From: Chara braunii
Taxonomy: Eukaryota; Streptophyta; Charophyceae; Charales; Characeae
Assembly (NCBI GenBank): GCA_003427395.1
Contig: BFEA01000224.1
Span: forward strand, 306,814 to 327,903
Length of the DNA stretch: 21,090 nucleotides
Reading direction: 5' to 3'
Part shown: positions 1-8,596 of the stretch, one piece after another
How positions within the stretch are numbered: position 1 is the stretch's first letter
Layout: each line of letters opens with the position of its first letter
Program-made: the position numbers and the translations under genes
The notes under the pieces: generated by a model
Told to the model about the DNA's origin: nothing
What the model saw: only the letters and a program-made list of their open reading frames with translations
Database searches by the model: none

Positions 1-52
<52 letters not shown>
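1..52. repeat. (AG)n microsatellite
   Basis: Uninterrupted AG dinucleotide run at the left edge; it probably continues outside the window. From here to about 134 there is only unremarkable sequence before the transposase reading frame. Confidence 0.97.
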
Positions 53-55
<3 letters not shown>

Positions 56-134
56 GTAAAGTCATGTGCGCAATCAAGTTCTGTCAATAGTCGTGTTTTC
101 CATTGATAAAAAAATATGAAACACCTGAAGAACA

Positions 135-1544
135 TCAACGCTGCCACGGGTTCGCTCGTGGAGCTCCGTGCAGACGCGCGTGGTGCGCGACATGGCCAAT
201 CAGGCTCTCCCTTAACTCCTTCCCCAAGGCCATGGCACACGCAGCGTCTTCCTCTGGAGGTGGAGGAGGACAGCTGGACCGTGTTCGTGTGCCACGCCGT
301 CTGCGGCGTGCCATCGTCTGATCATCACAGTCCTCACTGGAGCTATCATCAGACAAAAGCTCCGGATTGATGTCCACCTTCGACTCCACCATGATGTTGT
401 GGAGTATGCAAATGGCCATGAACTCTTTACAAAGAGTTTTCATGTTCGCGATATGCCGGCGCATGAAGTTTCTCCACACCTTCTTCAAGCGGCCGAACGT
501 GCGCTCGATGCAAGACCTCGCTTACGTGTGACAATCGTCATAAAGTTGCTCCGCTGGCGTCCTGTTGTTCCCTCCAATCGGTGTCATCAACCATGGCAGC
601 TCCGGGTAACCAGTGTCACCAAGGAAGTACCTGCCCACCCTCCGTCCATCGCGCAGGACTTCACTCCCAGTCGCGAACACACCCGTCCCCCCTTGTGCTT
701 GTCGATAAACAGGGGCGACTCGTAGCACGCGACTGTCATGAACTGATCCGGGACTGCCAACGTATGCACTAGTGATACGGCATTCATGGTGGCAAACCAC
801 TTGCGCGACCACCGAAAACTGGCCTGTCCGATCGTAATAACACTCTCCCCTCCTATTCCTCGGCTTCTCTATGTAAATGTGGGTGCAATCGATTGCCCCG
901 ACACAACCGGGGAACCCTTTCCGTTCGAAAGCGTCAATTGTCTCTTGAAGCCTTTGGCCAGTCGGGAATTGAAGCAGCTGCCCATACTCCCTGATGAGAG
1001 CATCAGCGACATCCTCATTGCTGCGCAGGCCACTTGCAAGTCCCATACCCAGTGAGTGTGCCGATTGCCTATAGAACCCTCCTGTCGCCCATCGCATGAG
1101 CGCGCAAGCGAATTTATGAGCTGCCGGCAAAGGCTGTCTCCAATTTGTCTCCTGCCTCTGGATATGAGGAGCGATGCGAGCTAGCACCTCGTTAAACAAT
1201 GGTCAGGGGAGCCTGCAGAAACGCTGAAACACCTTCTTGTGCCGGCTGCCAAGTCGTTGGAGATCCTCCCACACACCGCCGCTGCGTTGCAAAACCCAAA
1301 CGCGTCGTCTCTCATCCATACGCCGACCTGCCATCGCCGCAACCGCGGATGTCAACGTCATGCCGTGCATCACCGCGCCACCCAGCAGGAGAAGAGCATT
1401 GGACATGCTTGGCACCGTCGCGGGAACCGCAGACGCCGCTTGGATGACGGCCATCGCTAGAACGTTCCTATGGTTCATCCACTGCAAACGGATGAAAACC
1501 AGGAGGAACATAGATTCATCCCACTCGTCCATTTCCGTATCCAT
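135..1544 (-). pseudogene. PIF/Harbinger (HARBI1-like) DDE transposase, interrupted by two stops
   Basis: A DDE nuclease of the PIF/Harbinger superfamily, which cuts and pastes its own element. One minus-strand frame runs from the ATG at 1544-1542 to 135, about 470 codons, a normal length for the family. It is broken by TGA at 1205-1203 and TAA just before 522. Visible motifs: an N-terminal segment with KVFQRF before the first stop; the first catalytic Asp in GAIDCTHIYIEKP (residue 104 of the 522-1199 segment); the second Asp in GDTGYPELPWLM (residue 195); and the Glu in CIERTFGRLKK, which lies immediately after the TAA. The C-terminus (488-135) adds AICILHNIMVE, then an acidic and an Arg-rich tail. 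The upstream frame stays open to 1832, but that part has no recognisable domain. No partner Myb-like ORF and no clear TIRs were found. An inactive copy is likeliest; sequencing error or recoding at the stops cannot be excluded. Confidence 0.88.
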
Positions 1545-1549
1545 GCCGT

Positions 1550-2360
1550 GCGTGCACGTGTGATGGATTGTCGACGTCGTTGGCCGCGAGAATGTCAGCG
1601 TCACCTGTGTGCAAAAGGACCAAGGCCCACAGGCATCATCGCGGACATGCGAGAAGGACAGACAGGAACGAAGAGAAACACAAGAAAATTTGAATACAAA
1701 AAGCTGCCGTTGCGGGCAGGCTAACGGCAACAACGGTGCTGGGAAGGGTCCGACGGAAAGGACCCGGTTTCCTGATCCCAGGCACTCCGAAACCGCGTGT
1801 GTGGATGTCGCTCGGAGGGGGCACCGCGTCACTCAATGCCACCCAACACGTCGCCCCTTGGTCCTGCTTGGTCCTGCCCCAGACACCCGGACACCGCCCG
1901 ACTTTCCTTTTCGGGTCGACCGCACGGTACCTTTCCCGAAAAGGACATTTCGGCGCCCGCTTTGCCGCGAAAAGCACACCACTGGAGTCCCGGAAAAAGC
2001 TTTTCCAAGGTTTCCGAAATCGTTCGGCCGTTTTCCAACGGAAAACTACTTTTCCAGGCGGAAACCTGTGGGGTCCAAGCCTTATGCGCGTCTTCTTTTT
2101 TCGGAAGCTTGCCTTATTCCCATGGGACTTGTCTTTTCAACCCTCCATATCAATGGGTAGGCCCTAATGGGCCCTAATGTTATTTCCCCGTATCTGGAGG
2201 GTTACCAATGTGGGGCACCTTTCAGCAAGCAGGCTTGAAATGATCAGTTTTCAAAACCCCGCCGAAGCTCTCATATGTGATCCCTGTGACACGCCTCGTT
2301 CCGATTGAGAAGCTTTGCCCCAACGGGAAACTCAAAACGCGCCCGCGGCAACTGGCGTAG
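1550..2360. other. Non-coding flank of the Harbinger copy, rich in GGAAAA/TTTTCC motifs
   Basis: No supported gene. Between about 1905 and 2110 the motifs TTTTCC, GGAAAA, CCCGAAAAGG and TTTTCGG occur many times in both orientations, for example CGGAAAAAGCTTTTCCAAGG near 1993. Clusters of short inverted motifs like this are often found near transposon ends, so this could be the 5' subterminal region of the Harbinger element. The short duplication GGCCCTAATG GGCCCTAATG lies at about 2160-2180. No terminal inverted repeat pair could be matched across the transposase. Confidence 0.4.
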
Positions 2361-2367
2361 CTCAAGT

Positions 2368-2396
2368 TTTATTTATTTATTTATTTATTTATTTTT
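2368..2396. repeat. (ATTT)n tetranucleotide run
   Basis: About six tandem ATTT/TTTA units following CAAGTT, leading into a T-rich stretch that ends near 2411. Confidence 0.9.
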
Positions 2397-2458
2397 TGTT
2401 TTGTTTTTTTACAACCATGAACGTTTGAAACTCTGAAATAAAGAGCCAAGTCCGAATC

Positions 2459-2525
2459 CAGATGCAATCAGATGCACAACCTAGATGCAATCAGATGCAC
2501 AACCTAGATGCAATCAGATGAATCA
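2459..2525. repeat. 23-bp tandem repeat, about 2.8 copies
   Basis: The unit AGATGCAATCAGATGCACAA plus CCT restarts at 2461, 2484 and 2507, an exact 23-bp period. Each unit itself contains the half-repeat CAATCAGATGCA. The last copy decays into ATCACCTGG. Confidence 0.93.
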
Positions 2526-2854
2526 CCTGGGATATCTCAAGGCCGGCCAAAAAAATAGAAGGAGAAGGAAAGAAGAACCGAGCCCAAAAAAAAAAAAGTA
2601 TACTGAGGGCATACTCTCACACCACGTTTTTCTTACTTGTTCTTGGACGGAATTGCGGTCATATACATTCAGGTGTGGCGGTAAATGAGGCGAAATAGTG
2701 TTTGTCTGAGTAGGCTCCGAGAGGTAAAAGGAAGGTTCAAAAGTGAACGAGGGGGAGGGAAAGAAAGAGAGAAAGCCGTGTTGTGGAGGTCGGGCAGGAA
2801 TCCATGGCCACGAAGAGGGATTGAGCTGGTAGAGCTCCTGAGAGCGGGAGCGCG

Positions 2855-2856
<2 letters not shown>

Positions 2857-2906
<50 letters not shown>
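2857..2906. repeat. (GA)n microsatellite
   Basis: Perfect GA run just upstream of the purine-rich repeat block and the F-box gene. In plants (GA)n tracts near genes can act as GAGA-type promoter elements, but nothing here demonstrates that. Confidence 0.95.
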
Positions 2907-2909
<3 letters not shown>

Positions 2910-2939
2910 CATGGCGACAGGGAGAGATTCTGCAGGAGG

Positions 2940-3530
2940 GAGAGAGAGGGGGTTAAACTCGGCGGAGAGATGGGAATGGAGAGAAGTAGGGAGGGAGGGG
3001 AGGGGGAACGGCAAGGCGAACGGGAAGAGGGGTCTACGACAAGATTTCATGCCAATGGAGAGGAGTTCTGAAGCTAGATGGGTGGAGAGGGGGAGAGAGG
3101 GGGTTAGGTTCGGTGGAGAGGTGGTGGGAATGAAGAGAGGTAGGGAGGGATGGATACAAGGTGGAACAGCGAGAGGGATAGGGGTGGTGTTAAGGAAATA
3201 TGTGGGGAGATGGGAATGGAGAGAGGTAGGGATGGAGGAGAGGGGAAAGCGGAAGGAGAAAGGGAAGAGGAATCTGCGGCGGCAAGTTTCCCTGCCGATG
3301 GAGAGATCTGAAGCCAGACGGGTCGAGAGCGAGAGAGATGGGCCGGATAAACTCGGTCGAGAGATGGGAATCGAGAGAGGTAGGGAGGGAGGTAGACATC
3401 GTGGCATAGCGAGAGGGAGAGAGAGGGGGCTAAGTAGAGTGGTCGAGAGATGGGAATGGACAGAAGGAGGGAGGGAGGGGAGAGTGAGAAAGGGGAACTT
3501 CAAGGCGAAAGGGAAGAGGGATGCACGTCA
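2940..3530 (+). repeat. 240-bp purine-rich higher-order tandem repeat
   Basis: The core TGGGAATGGAGAGA recurs with its first T at 2971, 3125, 3211, 3365 and 3451. The spacings are 154, 86, 154 and 86, so the repeat period is 240 bp with two alternating sub-units, about 2.4 copies. Because 240 is divisible by three, the plus-strand frame stays open and would encode a repeat of 80 Arg/Glu/Gly-rich residues (RWEWREVG...MERS.EAR) upstream of and in frame with the F-box ORF. The minus strand is also open over the same stretch (2523-3503), as expected for a stop-poor purine/pyrimidine tract, so coding here is doubtful. Confidence 0.9.
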
Positions 3531-3537
3531 ACGTTCC

Positions 3538-4500
3538 ATGTCAGTGACGACAAGGTCCAAATTAAGATGCGTCGATCGTCGTGATAATTTGGTGGATAAG
3601 CCTGACCGTCCTGCTGACGTGGCGGATAAGGCTGACGATGATGATATTCCGCCGCCGCCGCCAGTGGTGTTACCCGATTGGTCAAGTCTACCAACGGACG
3701 TGCTTGCCGTTATCTTGAGCTTCCTTCCTATTCGGGAAAGGTTTCGTGCGTGGATTGTGTGCGAGCGATGGCGATGCGCCTCCGTAGATCCTGTCTGTTG
3801 GAGGCAAGCCGATCTGATGGACATGAAGGATGATGAGATCTCAGCTGAAGCAACGAGAGCCGTCATTGTGCGCAGCCGAGGTCAGCTAAGGAGTCTCTCC
3901 CTCCGGTTTTGCGACGACGGGTTGCTACAGTACATCGGCGCGCATTGCCCGCTTCTTGAAAAGATCAAGATCGATGAAATGGAGGGTGATGATTTCTCGA
4001 GAATGATTAAGAATAGATTCAGGCCGTCGATCCGTTCGATCAAAATTTTTGTTGACGGCTGTCGCCAGCTTCGATCGCTTCATCTGTTTGCGGAACTTGA
4101 GGTAGGCCGTGAAGAGTTATCGGAAATTGTTAGGGTTTTGTTGTCTGGTTCACCGCACCTGGTCTCTTTATATCTTGATGTGTCAACGATATGTCGGAGG
4201 AGGTTGATAGAAAGGGCGCGGGTTCGTTCTTGGCTCTTTGAGATGGACATTGATGATCTAAGATTCATGATTGAACACTTGCCTAATTTGGAAACCCTGG
4301 GGCTAAGGCATGCTTGCGTAACGGATGCCGTTCTGGATCTGATTGGCAAGGACATGCAGAGCTTGCGGTCCTTGTTTCTGCAGTATTGCAGCTATCTGAC
4401 TTGGGAGGGGTTAAGAGCTCTGCAGTCGGCGCGTAAAGATCTGCATGTCACGATGAAGAACTGTATTAGGGAAGACCCATTTGCCGAATACTCGTGGTAG
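3538..4500 (+). CDS. F-box / leucine-rich repeat protein
   Basis: Probable substrate-recognition subunit of an SCF (SKP1-CUL1-F-box) E3 ubiquitin ligase. From the ATG at 3538 it encodes 320 residues. The order is a charged leader, a DDDD plus poly-Pro linker (33-44), an F-box at about 47-93 (LPTDVLAVILSFLPIRERF, then WRCASVDPVCWRQADL), and then LRR-like strands: LRSLSLRFCDDGLLQYI, CPLLEKIKIDEM, CRQLRSLHLF, PHLVSLYLDVS, LPNLETLGLRHACVTD and LRSLFLQYCSYLTWEGLRAL, ending EYSW and TAG. The frame stays open upstream to an ATG at 2911, which would add 209 residues of purine-repeat translation. The 3538 start was chosen because everything before it is low-complexity tandem repeat. No intron is needed. 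The LRRs are degenerate, so the target cannot be inferred. This is the only convincing host gene in the window. Confidence 0.85.
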   Translation: MSVTTRSKLRCVDRRDNLVDKPDRPADVADKADDDDIPPPPPVVLPDWSSLPTDVLAVILSFLPIRERFRAWIVCERWRCASVDPVCWRQADLMDMKDDEISAEATRAVIVRSRGQLRSLSLRFCDDGLLQYIGAHCPLLEKIKIDEMEGDDFSRMIKNRFRPSIRSIKIFVDGCRQLRSLHLFAELEVGREELSEIVRVLLSGSPHLVSLYLDVSTICRRRLIERARVRSWLFEMDIDDLRFMIEHLPNLETLGLRHACVTDAVLDLIGKDMQSLRSLFLQYCSYLTWEGLRALQSARKDLHVTMKNCIREDPFAEYSW

Positions 4501-4756
4501 GTATTGAGTAGTAGCTTCATCGAAGCTTCCCGTGGTAGGCAGCGAAGATTCGCGGAACGTTCGTGGAAGGTATTATGAGGTGAGGTGTCTACACAGTATT
4601 CGATTCGTGGGAGGAGCTTTGCAGGCGGGAGAGCGATGCAGCAGCTTGGTTGATGGAAGATGGATTAGGGGGCTTTTATATATATAAATATTTATATATT
4701 TATAGGGATGATCCAATTTTCTTCTGATAGGTAGGAAGTACATCTTTTTTCCTTAC
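4501..4756. other. 3' flank of the F-box gene with an AT-rich patch
   Basis: No ORF is supported. A short near-repeat of the stop region (CGTGGTAGGTATTGAGTAG, then CCCGTGGTAGGCAGCGAAG and CGTGGAAGGTATTATGAGG) occurs three times at about 4493-4578. TATATATAAATATTTATATATTTATA-type AT-rich sequence lies at about 4677-4705 and may hold the gene's 3' processing signals. Confidence 0.45.
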
Positions 4757-4867
4757 CTACCGTCTTCCTCCGAACCCAACGCATCCCCATTGCGGCTGCA
4801 CCTGACCGGAATCATAGCTTGTATACATTCGTTGTCAGGGTGGCGTTGTGTCCGGGGAAGAACGATT
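4757..4867. mobile_element. MITE copy A (CTACCGTCTTCCCCCGA family)
   Basis: The left end CTACCGTCTTCCTCCGAAC, then CCAACGCATCCCC, is mirrored on the right by GGGTGGCGTTGTGTCCGGGGAAGAACG. The length is about 110 bp, as in the three other copies in the window. The internal TTGTATACATTC resembles copy C. The right terminus is the most decayed. No coding capacity. Confidence 0.75.
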
Positions 4868-4878
4868 GTCCTAGTAAT

Positions 4879-4881
<3 letters not shown>

Positions 4882-4915
<34 letters not shown>

Positions 4916-5096
4916 AAGGGCGACGATCTTGAGATATCCTCATTGTGCTGACCGGCCCGAATCAGGCAATTCATTAGTGGTTGGTTTTACTCATCAATCA
5001 AGTTCCATCATCATCTGGATTCGAACACAGCACCTGGTCTGTATTTATTTCAACAGTTCAATGGTGTGGTCCCCACTGAGCTAGGCTCTTGGGTAC
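4882..5096 (-). mobile_element. tRNA-derived SINE with 14-bp target duplication
   Basis: Read on the minus strand it begins GTACCCAAGAGCC, followed by the pol III A-box-like TAGCTCAGTGGGG, and about 45 nt later the B-box-like GTGTTCGAATCC. A unique body follows, then a poly(A) tail, seen as more than 30 T on the plus strand from 4882. The flanks are GTCCTAGTAATCTC (4868-4881) and GTCCTAGCAATCTC (5097-5110), a 14-bp duplication with one mismatch. These are the hallmarks of a SINE inserted by a LINE. The 3' body lacks the hairpin of the LINE at 9.3-20 kb, so a different partner is likely. Confidence 0.85.
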
Positions 5097-5183
5097 GTCC
5101 TAGCAATCTCACGTATCGGTGGGATTTTTTTTAATTAAAAATTGTTTCAAACCGTAGTCGAGAATGGGTCTCGTTCCGCTACT

Positions 5184-5291
5184 CAACACTCCACATGCAT
5201 TTGGACGCGTTCTGGACCAGATTTATACAAAATGCTGGACTGGTCCGAATGCACCTAGTCGAGAATGCATCCAAATGCATGTCGAGTGTTG
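5184..5291. repeat. Foldback (inverted-repeat) element, about 108 bp
   Basis: The arms CAACACTCCACATGCATTTG plus GA (5184-5205) and TCCAAATGCATGTCGAGTGT plus TG (5270-5291) match at 21 of 22 positions as an inverted repeat. A second, shorter inverted pair (TGGACCAG / CTGGACTGGTCC) lies inside. It is probably a small MITE of another family. No target duplication was recognised. Confidence 0.7.
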
Positions 5292-5930
5292 TGTAATGAA
5301 ACGACGGTCATTCGACGCATGTTTTTTTTGTTTTGGACCACTTCTCGATTTGAGCAGGACAGCATTCAAAGACCTGCGACAACCTTCGGTCTGCCACGTC
5401 GGAAATTGTCTTTTTTTTTTTTTTTTTGTTCGATGATTATGACGTTTTTCCGGTCGCTGAAAGCGGGAACGACATGAATGGGCTGTGTCGTGAGCTGGGC
5501 GATCCTTCTCTGCTGCAGTGGAGACATTTCATGAATGGGCTGTCAAGCGGGGAGGAGGAGATCTGGGGGGAAGGGAGAGGGAGGGTGGTAAGCTATCGGC
5601 GGCTTGAGCGAGAGGGGGATGGGGAGGGGGAGGGGGGGGGAAAGAGCGGCAAAGGTATTAACGTTTGCAATTTAGGTTGTTTCCCTCATCTATTAGGACC
5701 CCCGGGACTGATGTACTGCGACCAACGGGCCCGTCAATTGGGACAAACGGGGGAGGATGTAGTCATCACCGTTGATCTGTAGTTGGCGGTTTTTTTTTTT
5801 TTTTTTTTTTTAATTTGAACCATTGCTCGATTTATGCGTGTCATCCTTGCGCAGGGGCCATGCGAATTTTCTCTGTATCGTACCAATTAGTGCAGGTTGA
5901 TTTGCTCAGCGAGTGGCACCGACGGCACTC
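5292..5930. other. Non-coding spacer with T runs and a purine block
   Basis: Contains T runs at about 5410-5427 and 5790-5811, and a G/GA-rich block at about 5548-5645. From about 5690 there are early degenerate units of the 35-bp minisatellite (CGACCAACGGG, TTGGGACAAACGGGGGAGG). No supported gene. Confidence 0.6.
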
Positions 5931-6440
5931 AGATCTATTGGGACCAACGGGGAGAGAGGTGGAACTGATCTATTGGGATCGAAGGGGGAGAGGAGGAACT
6001 CATCTATGGAGACCAACGGGAAAGAGGAGAAACGTTGATTCGTTTGAAACCAAAGTGAGAGAGAGGGGGGGACGGATCTATTAGGACCAATGGACGGCAG
6101 AGAATAGGAAGTGATGTATTTGGCGCGCAATAAGGGGAAGGGGGAACTGGCAGGCGGGAACTGCTCCATTGGGACCAACGGGGGAGAGATGGAACGGATC
6201 TGTTGGGATCCATGGCGGGCAGGAACCGAATCGGATCTATTGGGACCAACGGGAAAGAGGGAGGACCTTATATATTGGGACCAAGGGGGAGAGAGGATGC
6301 ACTGATCTATTGAGAACCATGGGGGAGAGAGGAGGAACTGATCTCTTGGGACCAATCTTAGGGACGGAAAACTGGGACCTAAGATTGGTCCCAAGAGAGA
6401 GGAGACTTTGTGACCAACGGGAAACGGGCACTCGGACCAA
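5931..6440. repeat. About 35-bp minisatellite (GATCTATTGGGACCAACGGG...)
   Basis: Degenerate tandem units with consensus GATCTATTGGGACCAACGGG followed by GGAGAGAGGAGGAACT. The first units begin at 5932, 5967 and about 6001, giving 34-35 bp spacing, and about a dozen further units are recognisable up to 6440. An isolated unit recurs at about 6638-6670. Translations on the minus strand show Pro/Ser-rich repeats, but these only reflect the DNA repeat. Confidence 0.88.
6343..6397. repeat. Perfect 20-bp inverted repeat inside the minisatellite
   Basis: CTCTTGGGACCAATCTTAGG (6343-6362) and its exact reverse complement (6378-6397) flank a 15-nt spacer. The arms contain part of the minisatellite unit, so one unit appears in inverted orientation here. 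Confidence 0.9.
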
Positions 6441-6479
6441 TGGGAGAGAGGTGCCGATGAAATCGGCGGAACTGGGACA

Positions 6480-7385
6480 AATGAAGATCATAGTAATGGC
6501 ACTTCAGGGAGAGGAATGAAAGGAAAGAAGAGGAAAGGGAAAGGAAAGTTAATAAGGGGAGTTTGCGACGTCGGGTGCCACGTGGCAAGAGTAGGTGAGG
6601 GGAAGGGAGAAGATGGCCGTTGCCCCGTCATTTTGCACTGATCTGTTGAGAACCATGGGGGAGAGACGACAACGTTTTTCTGTTTTGTTTTTTCTTTTGT
6701 CCAGTCTGAGGCGACCACATCTGGTACCTGCCGTTGAGTTTTTTTTTTCTTTTTTTTTTTCTTTTTTCTTTTTTTGAATATTCGTGTCTTTTGCATTCTC
6801 GGTTCTGGTCAAATGCGTAGAAAGGGGAAATGCTGCCCCCCCTCCCTCCCCCTCCTCCAAAAAAAAAAAGGTTGGAAATGGGAATATGCAGCGATGATTG
6901 AAGCTCGTTGTTACATTTGTTGCGGCTACCGCACACAACACACGAACCTTGGGAAAAAAAAAAAAAAGACTGCATCTTCCCTCTGAAGTTGGAATCATTC
7001 ATCCTGTACTATGAACAGTAAAGGGGGAAGATTCACTCTTTTTTCTTTTCTTCTTTTCTTTTTTTTTCCGTTTGGTGTGTTGTGTGGCGAGGCCGTGTAA
7101 CTTGTTTTTTTTTTCTCAAGTTTTTTGTCAGTGTATTGCAAAATAGACCAGGGGCGTGGTCCCAGTAACAAAGAGGGTCGGATCGAATGCCTGAATCCGG
7201 ACGAGGTTATGAACATGTGCATTAAATCGGAGATTTGAACTGCTTTTCTGCATCTCTGCATAAACAACATCCAGATTCAGGAGGTCGATTCTATCCTTTT
7301 TGCTAGTGGGACCTCGGCCCAGGAAACGTCACAATACCCCGCAGAAAAAAAGATTAAACTAGAGTTACTGAGACAATCAAGCAGC
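6480..7385. other. Non-coding spacer with homopolymer-rich tracts
   Basis: T-rich or T/C tracts at about 6738-6776 and 7038-7068, A runs at about 6860-6870 and 6954-6968, and another short T run near 7105. None could be tied to a bounded retroelement: no paired target duplication and no pol III boxes were found. No supported gene. Confidence 0.5.
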
Positions 7386-7414
7386 TTTATGAAAAAAAAA
7401 GAAAAAAAAGAAAA

Positions 7415-7467
<53 letters not shown>
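7415..7467. repeat. (GA)n microsatellite
   Basis: AG/GA run preceded by an A-rich AAAAAAGAAAAGG stretch. A further A-rich tract lies at about 7621-7656. Confidence 0.93.
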
Positions 7468-7474
<7 letters not shown>

Positions 7475-7659
7475 TACTCAGCTTTCTTTCTCCTGTTTCA
7501 TTATCAGATTCAAAATATCTTCCCTTCCTGTTCCTATAGCACTACCGCTCTTTTTTTTTCACAACCACCTTTATCTGAGTCCTACGTATAAGATATTACA
7601 AGACTTTTTGTAGTTCGACCCCAAAAAAAAGAAGGAAAAAAAAAAAAAAAAAAAAGAGG

Positions 7660-8040
7660 GTGCAGGGATTCTGGTTCGGAGTTGGCAATTCGTATAATAT
7701 CCAATATTATTTATTATTTATAAATCAGACATTTATCTCAGTCGGGCCCTTGGCCAGATGGGATCATGTCTCAGCCCGCGGTGGTCAGATCGAGATCGGG
7801 ATTGTCTCTCAGCCGTCGTTGTGCATGATGACTGGTCGTGATCTCTAGGGCCTTGTTCTACTATTAGCCGGGCGTGAGAAGCGGAATGAGTGCATCCTTA
7901 CAAAGAACCTGGCTAGATACATTCACCATTTTCACATTTTGTGGGGGAAGGAAACCCATTTCACCCAGGAAAGAGATAAAATGAGGAATTAGGGTCAGAT
8001 TCATGTGAAGGCTTTTTCAGCCTGAGTGTTTGCAAACACT
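7660..8040. other. Spacer with no recognisable gene
   Basis: Mixed-composition sequence between an A-rich tract and a G run. Short ORFs are present but lack any recognisable motif or supporting context. Confidence 0.4.
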
Positions 8041-8041
8041 T

Positions 8042-8063
8042 GGGGGGGGGGGGGGGGGGGGGG
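8042..8063 (+). repeat. 22-nt G homopolymer
   Basis: Uninterrupted run of 22 G on the plus strand. It can in principle form a G-quadruplex, and its length may be unreliable in assembly. Confidence 0.9.
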
Positions 8064-8166
8064 CATATGCACACTAGGACGTTTTCAACTAAGCTCTGGA
8101 CGTGATTGCAGTCAGATTCATCAGATCTGGCCGGAATAACAGTCCTCATATACATTTAGGAAAGTG

Positions 8167-8277
8167 CTACCTTTTTCTCCCGAATACAACATACGGTCAT
8201 TATAGCTGTATCGAGACTCAAATATGCCTCAAATACAGCTATAATGACCGTACGTTGTCTTCGGGGGAGGAAGGTAG
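8167..8277. mobile_element. MITE copy B (CTACC...GGTAG family)
   Basis: Left CTACCTTTTTCTCCCGAATA and right CTTCGGGGGAGGAAGGTAG are inverted. An especially well-kept inner pair, ATACGGTCATTATAGCTGTA and TACAGCTATAATGACCGTAC, makes almost the whole 111-bp element one hairpin. A partial relative (ATCTGGCCGGAATAACAGTC, then CATATACATTTAGG) lies just upstream at about 8125-8160. Confidence 0.82.
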
Positions 8278-8332
8278 TGTGAGTATGCCCTTATTATAGC
8301 TCAGCTCTGTGGTTTTGGCGCGACATCCCTGG

Positions 8333-8442
8333 CATTAAATCAACATTAAATCAACATTAAATTGACAATTCATGGGCAATTTATGGACAGTTCATGGACA
8401 GTTCATGGACAGTTCATTGACAGTTCATTGACAATACACGAA
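8333..8442. repeat. 11-bp minisatellite, 10 units
   Basis: Reading in 11-bp steps from 8333 gives CATTAAATCAA twice, CATTAAATTGA, CAATTCATGGG, CAATTTATGGA, CAGTTCATGGA three times and CAGTTCATTGA twice. The period is exact while the unit drifts from an AT-rich to a CAGTTCATGGA form. Confidence 0.9.
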
Positions 8443-8596
8443 TTACACGTTCCATTTGTGTGAAAAGACGTGTGTTAATTCCAATCGAAAGTGTAATGCA
8501 ATGGCTTCCCTACTCTCCAAACTCGATTTCTAGTGTACTCACCATGATTGGACTTTGAACACTGGAAAGCCCCCCTGCCTCCCCCACATAACCACA

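Noticed and set aside
1609-2177. Overlapping plus-strand open frames of 126-183 codons
   Set aside because: Three frames overlap on one strand, with Arg/Pro/Phe-rich translations from GGAAAA-type repeats. No motif and no context support them.
2523-3503. 326-codon minus-strand open frame (Pro/Ser/Leu-rich)
   Set aside because: It is the reverse of the purine-rich 240-bp repeat and (GA)n tract. The strand lacks stops for compositional reasons and no domain is visible.
5038-5096. Functional tRNA gene
   Set aside because: A and B boxes are present, but the sequence continues into a SINE body with poly(A) and target duplications and shows no acceptor stem.
5931-6480. CRISPR-like array
   Set aside because: Units are contiguous and degenerate with no unique spacers, and the context is eukaryotic.
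5906-6519. Pro/Ser-rich repeat proteins on both strands
   Set aside because: They are direct translations of the 35-bp minisatellite in several frames; none has a domain.
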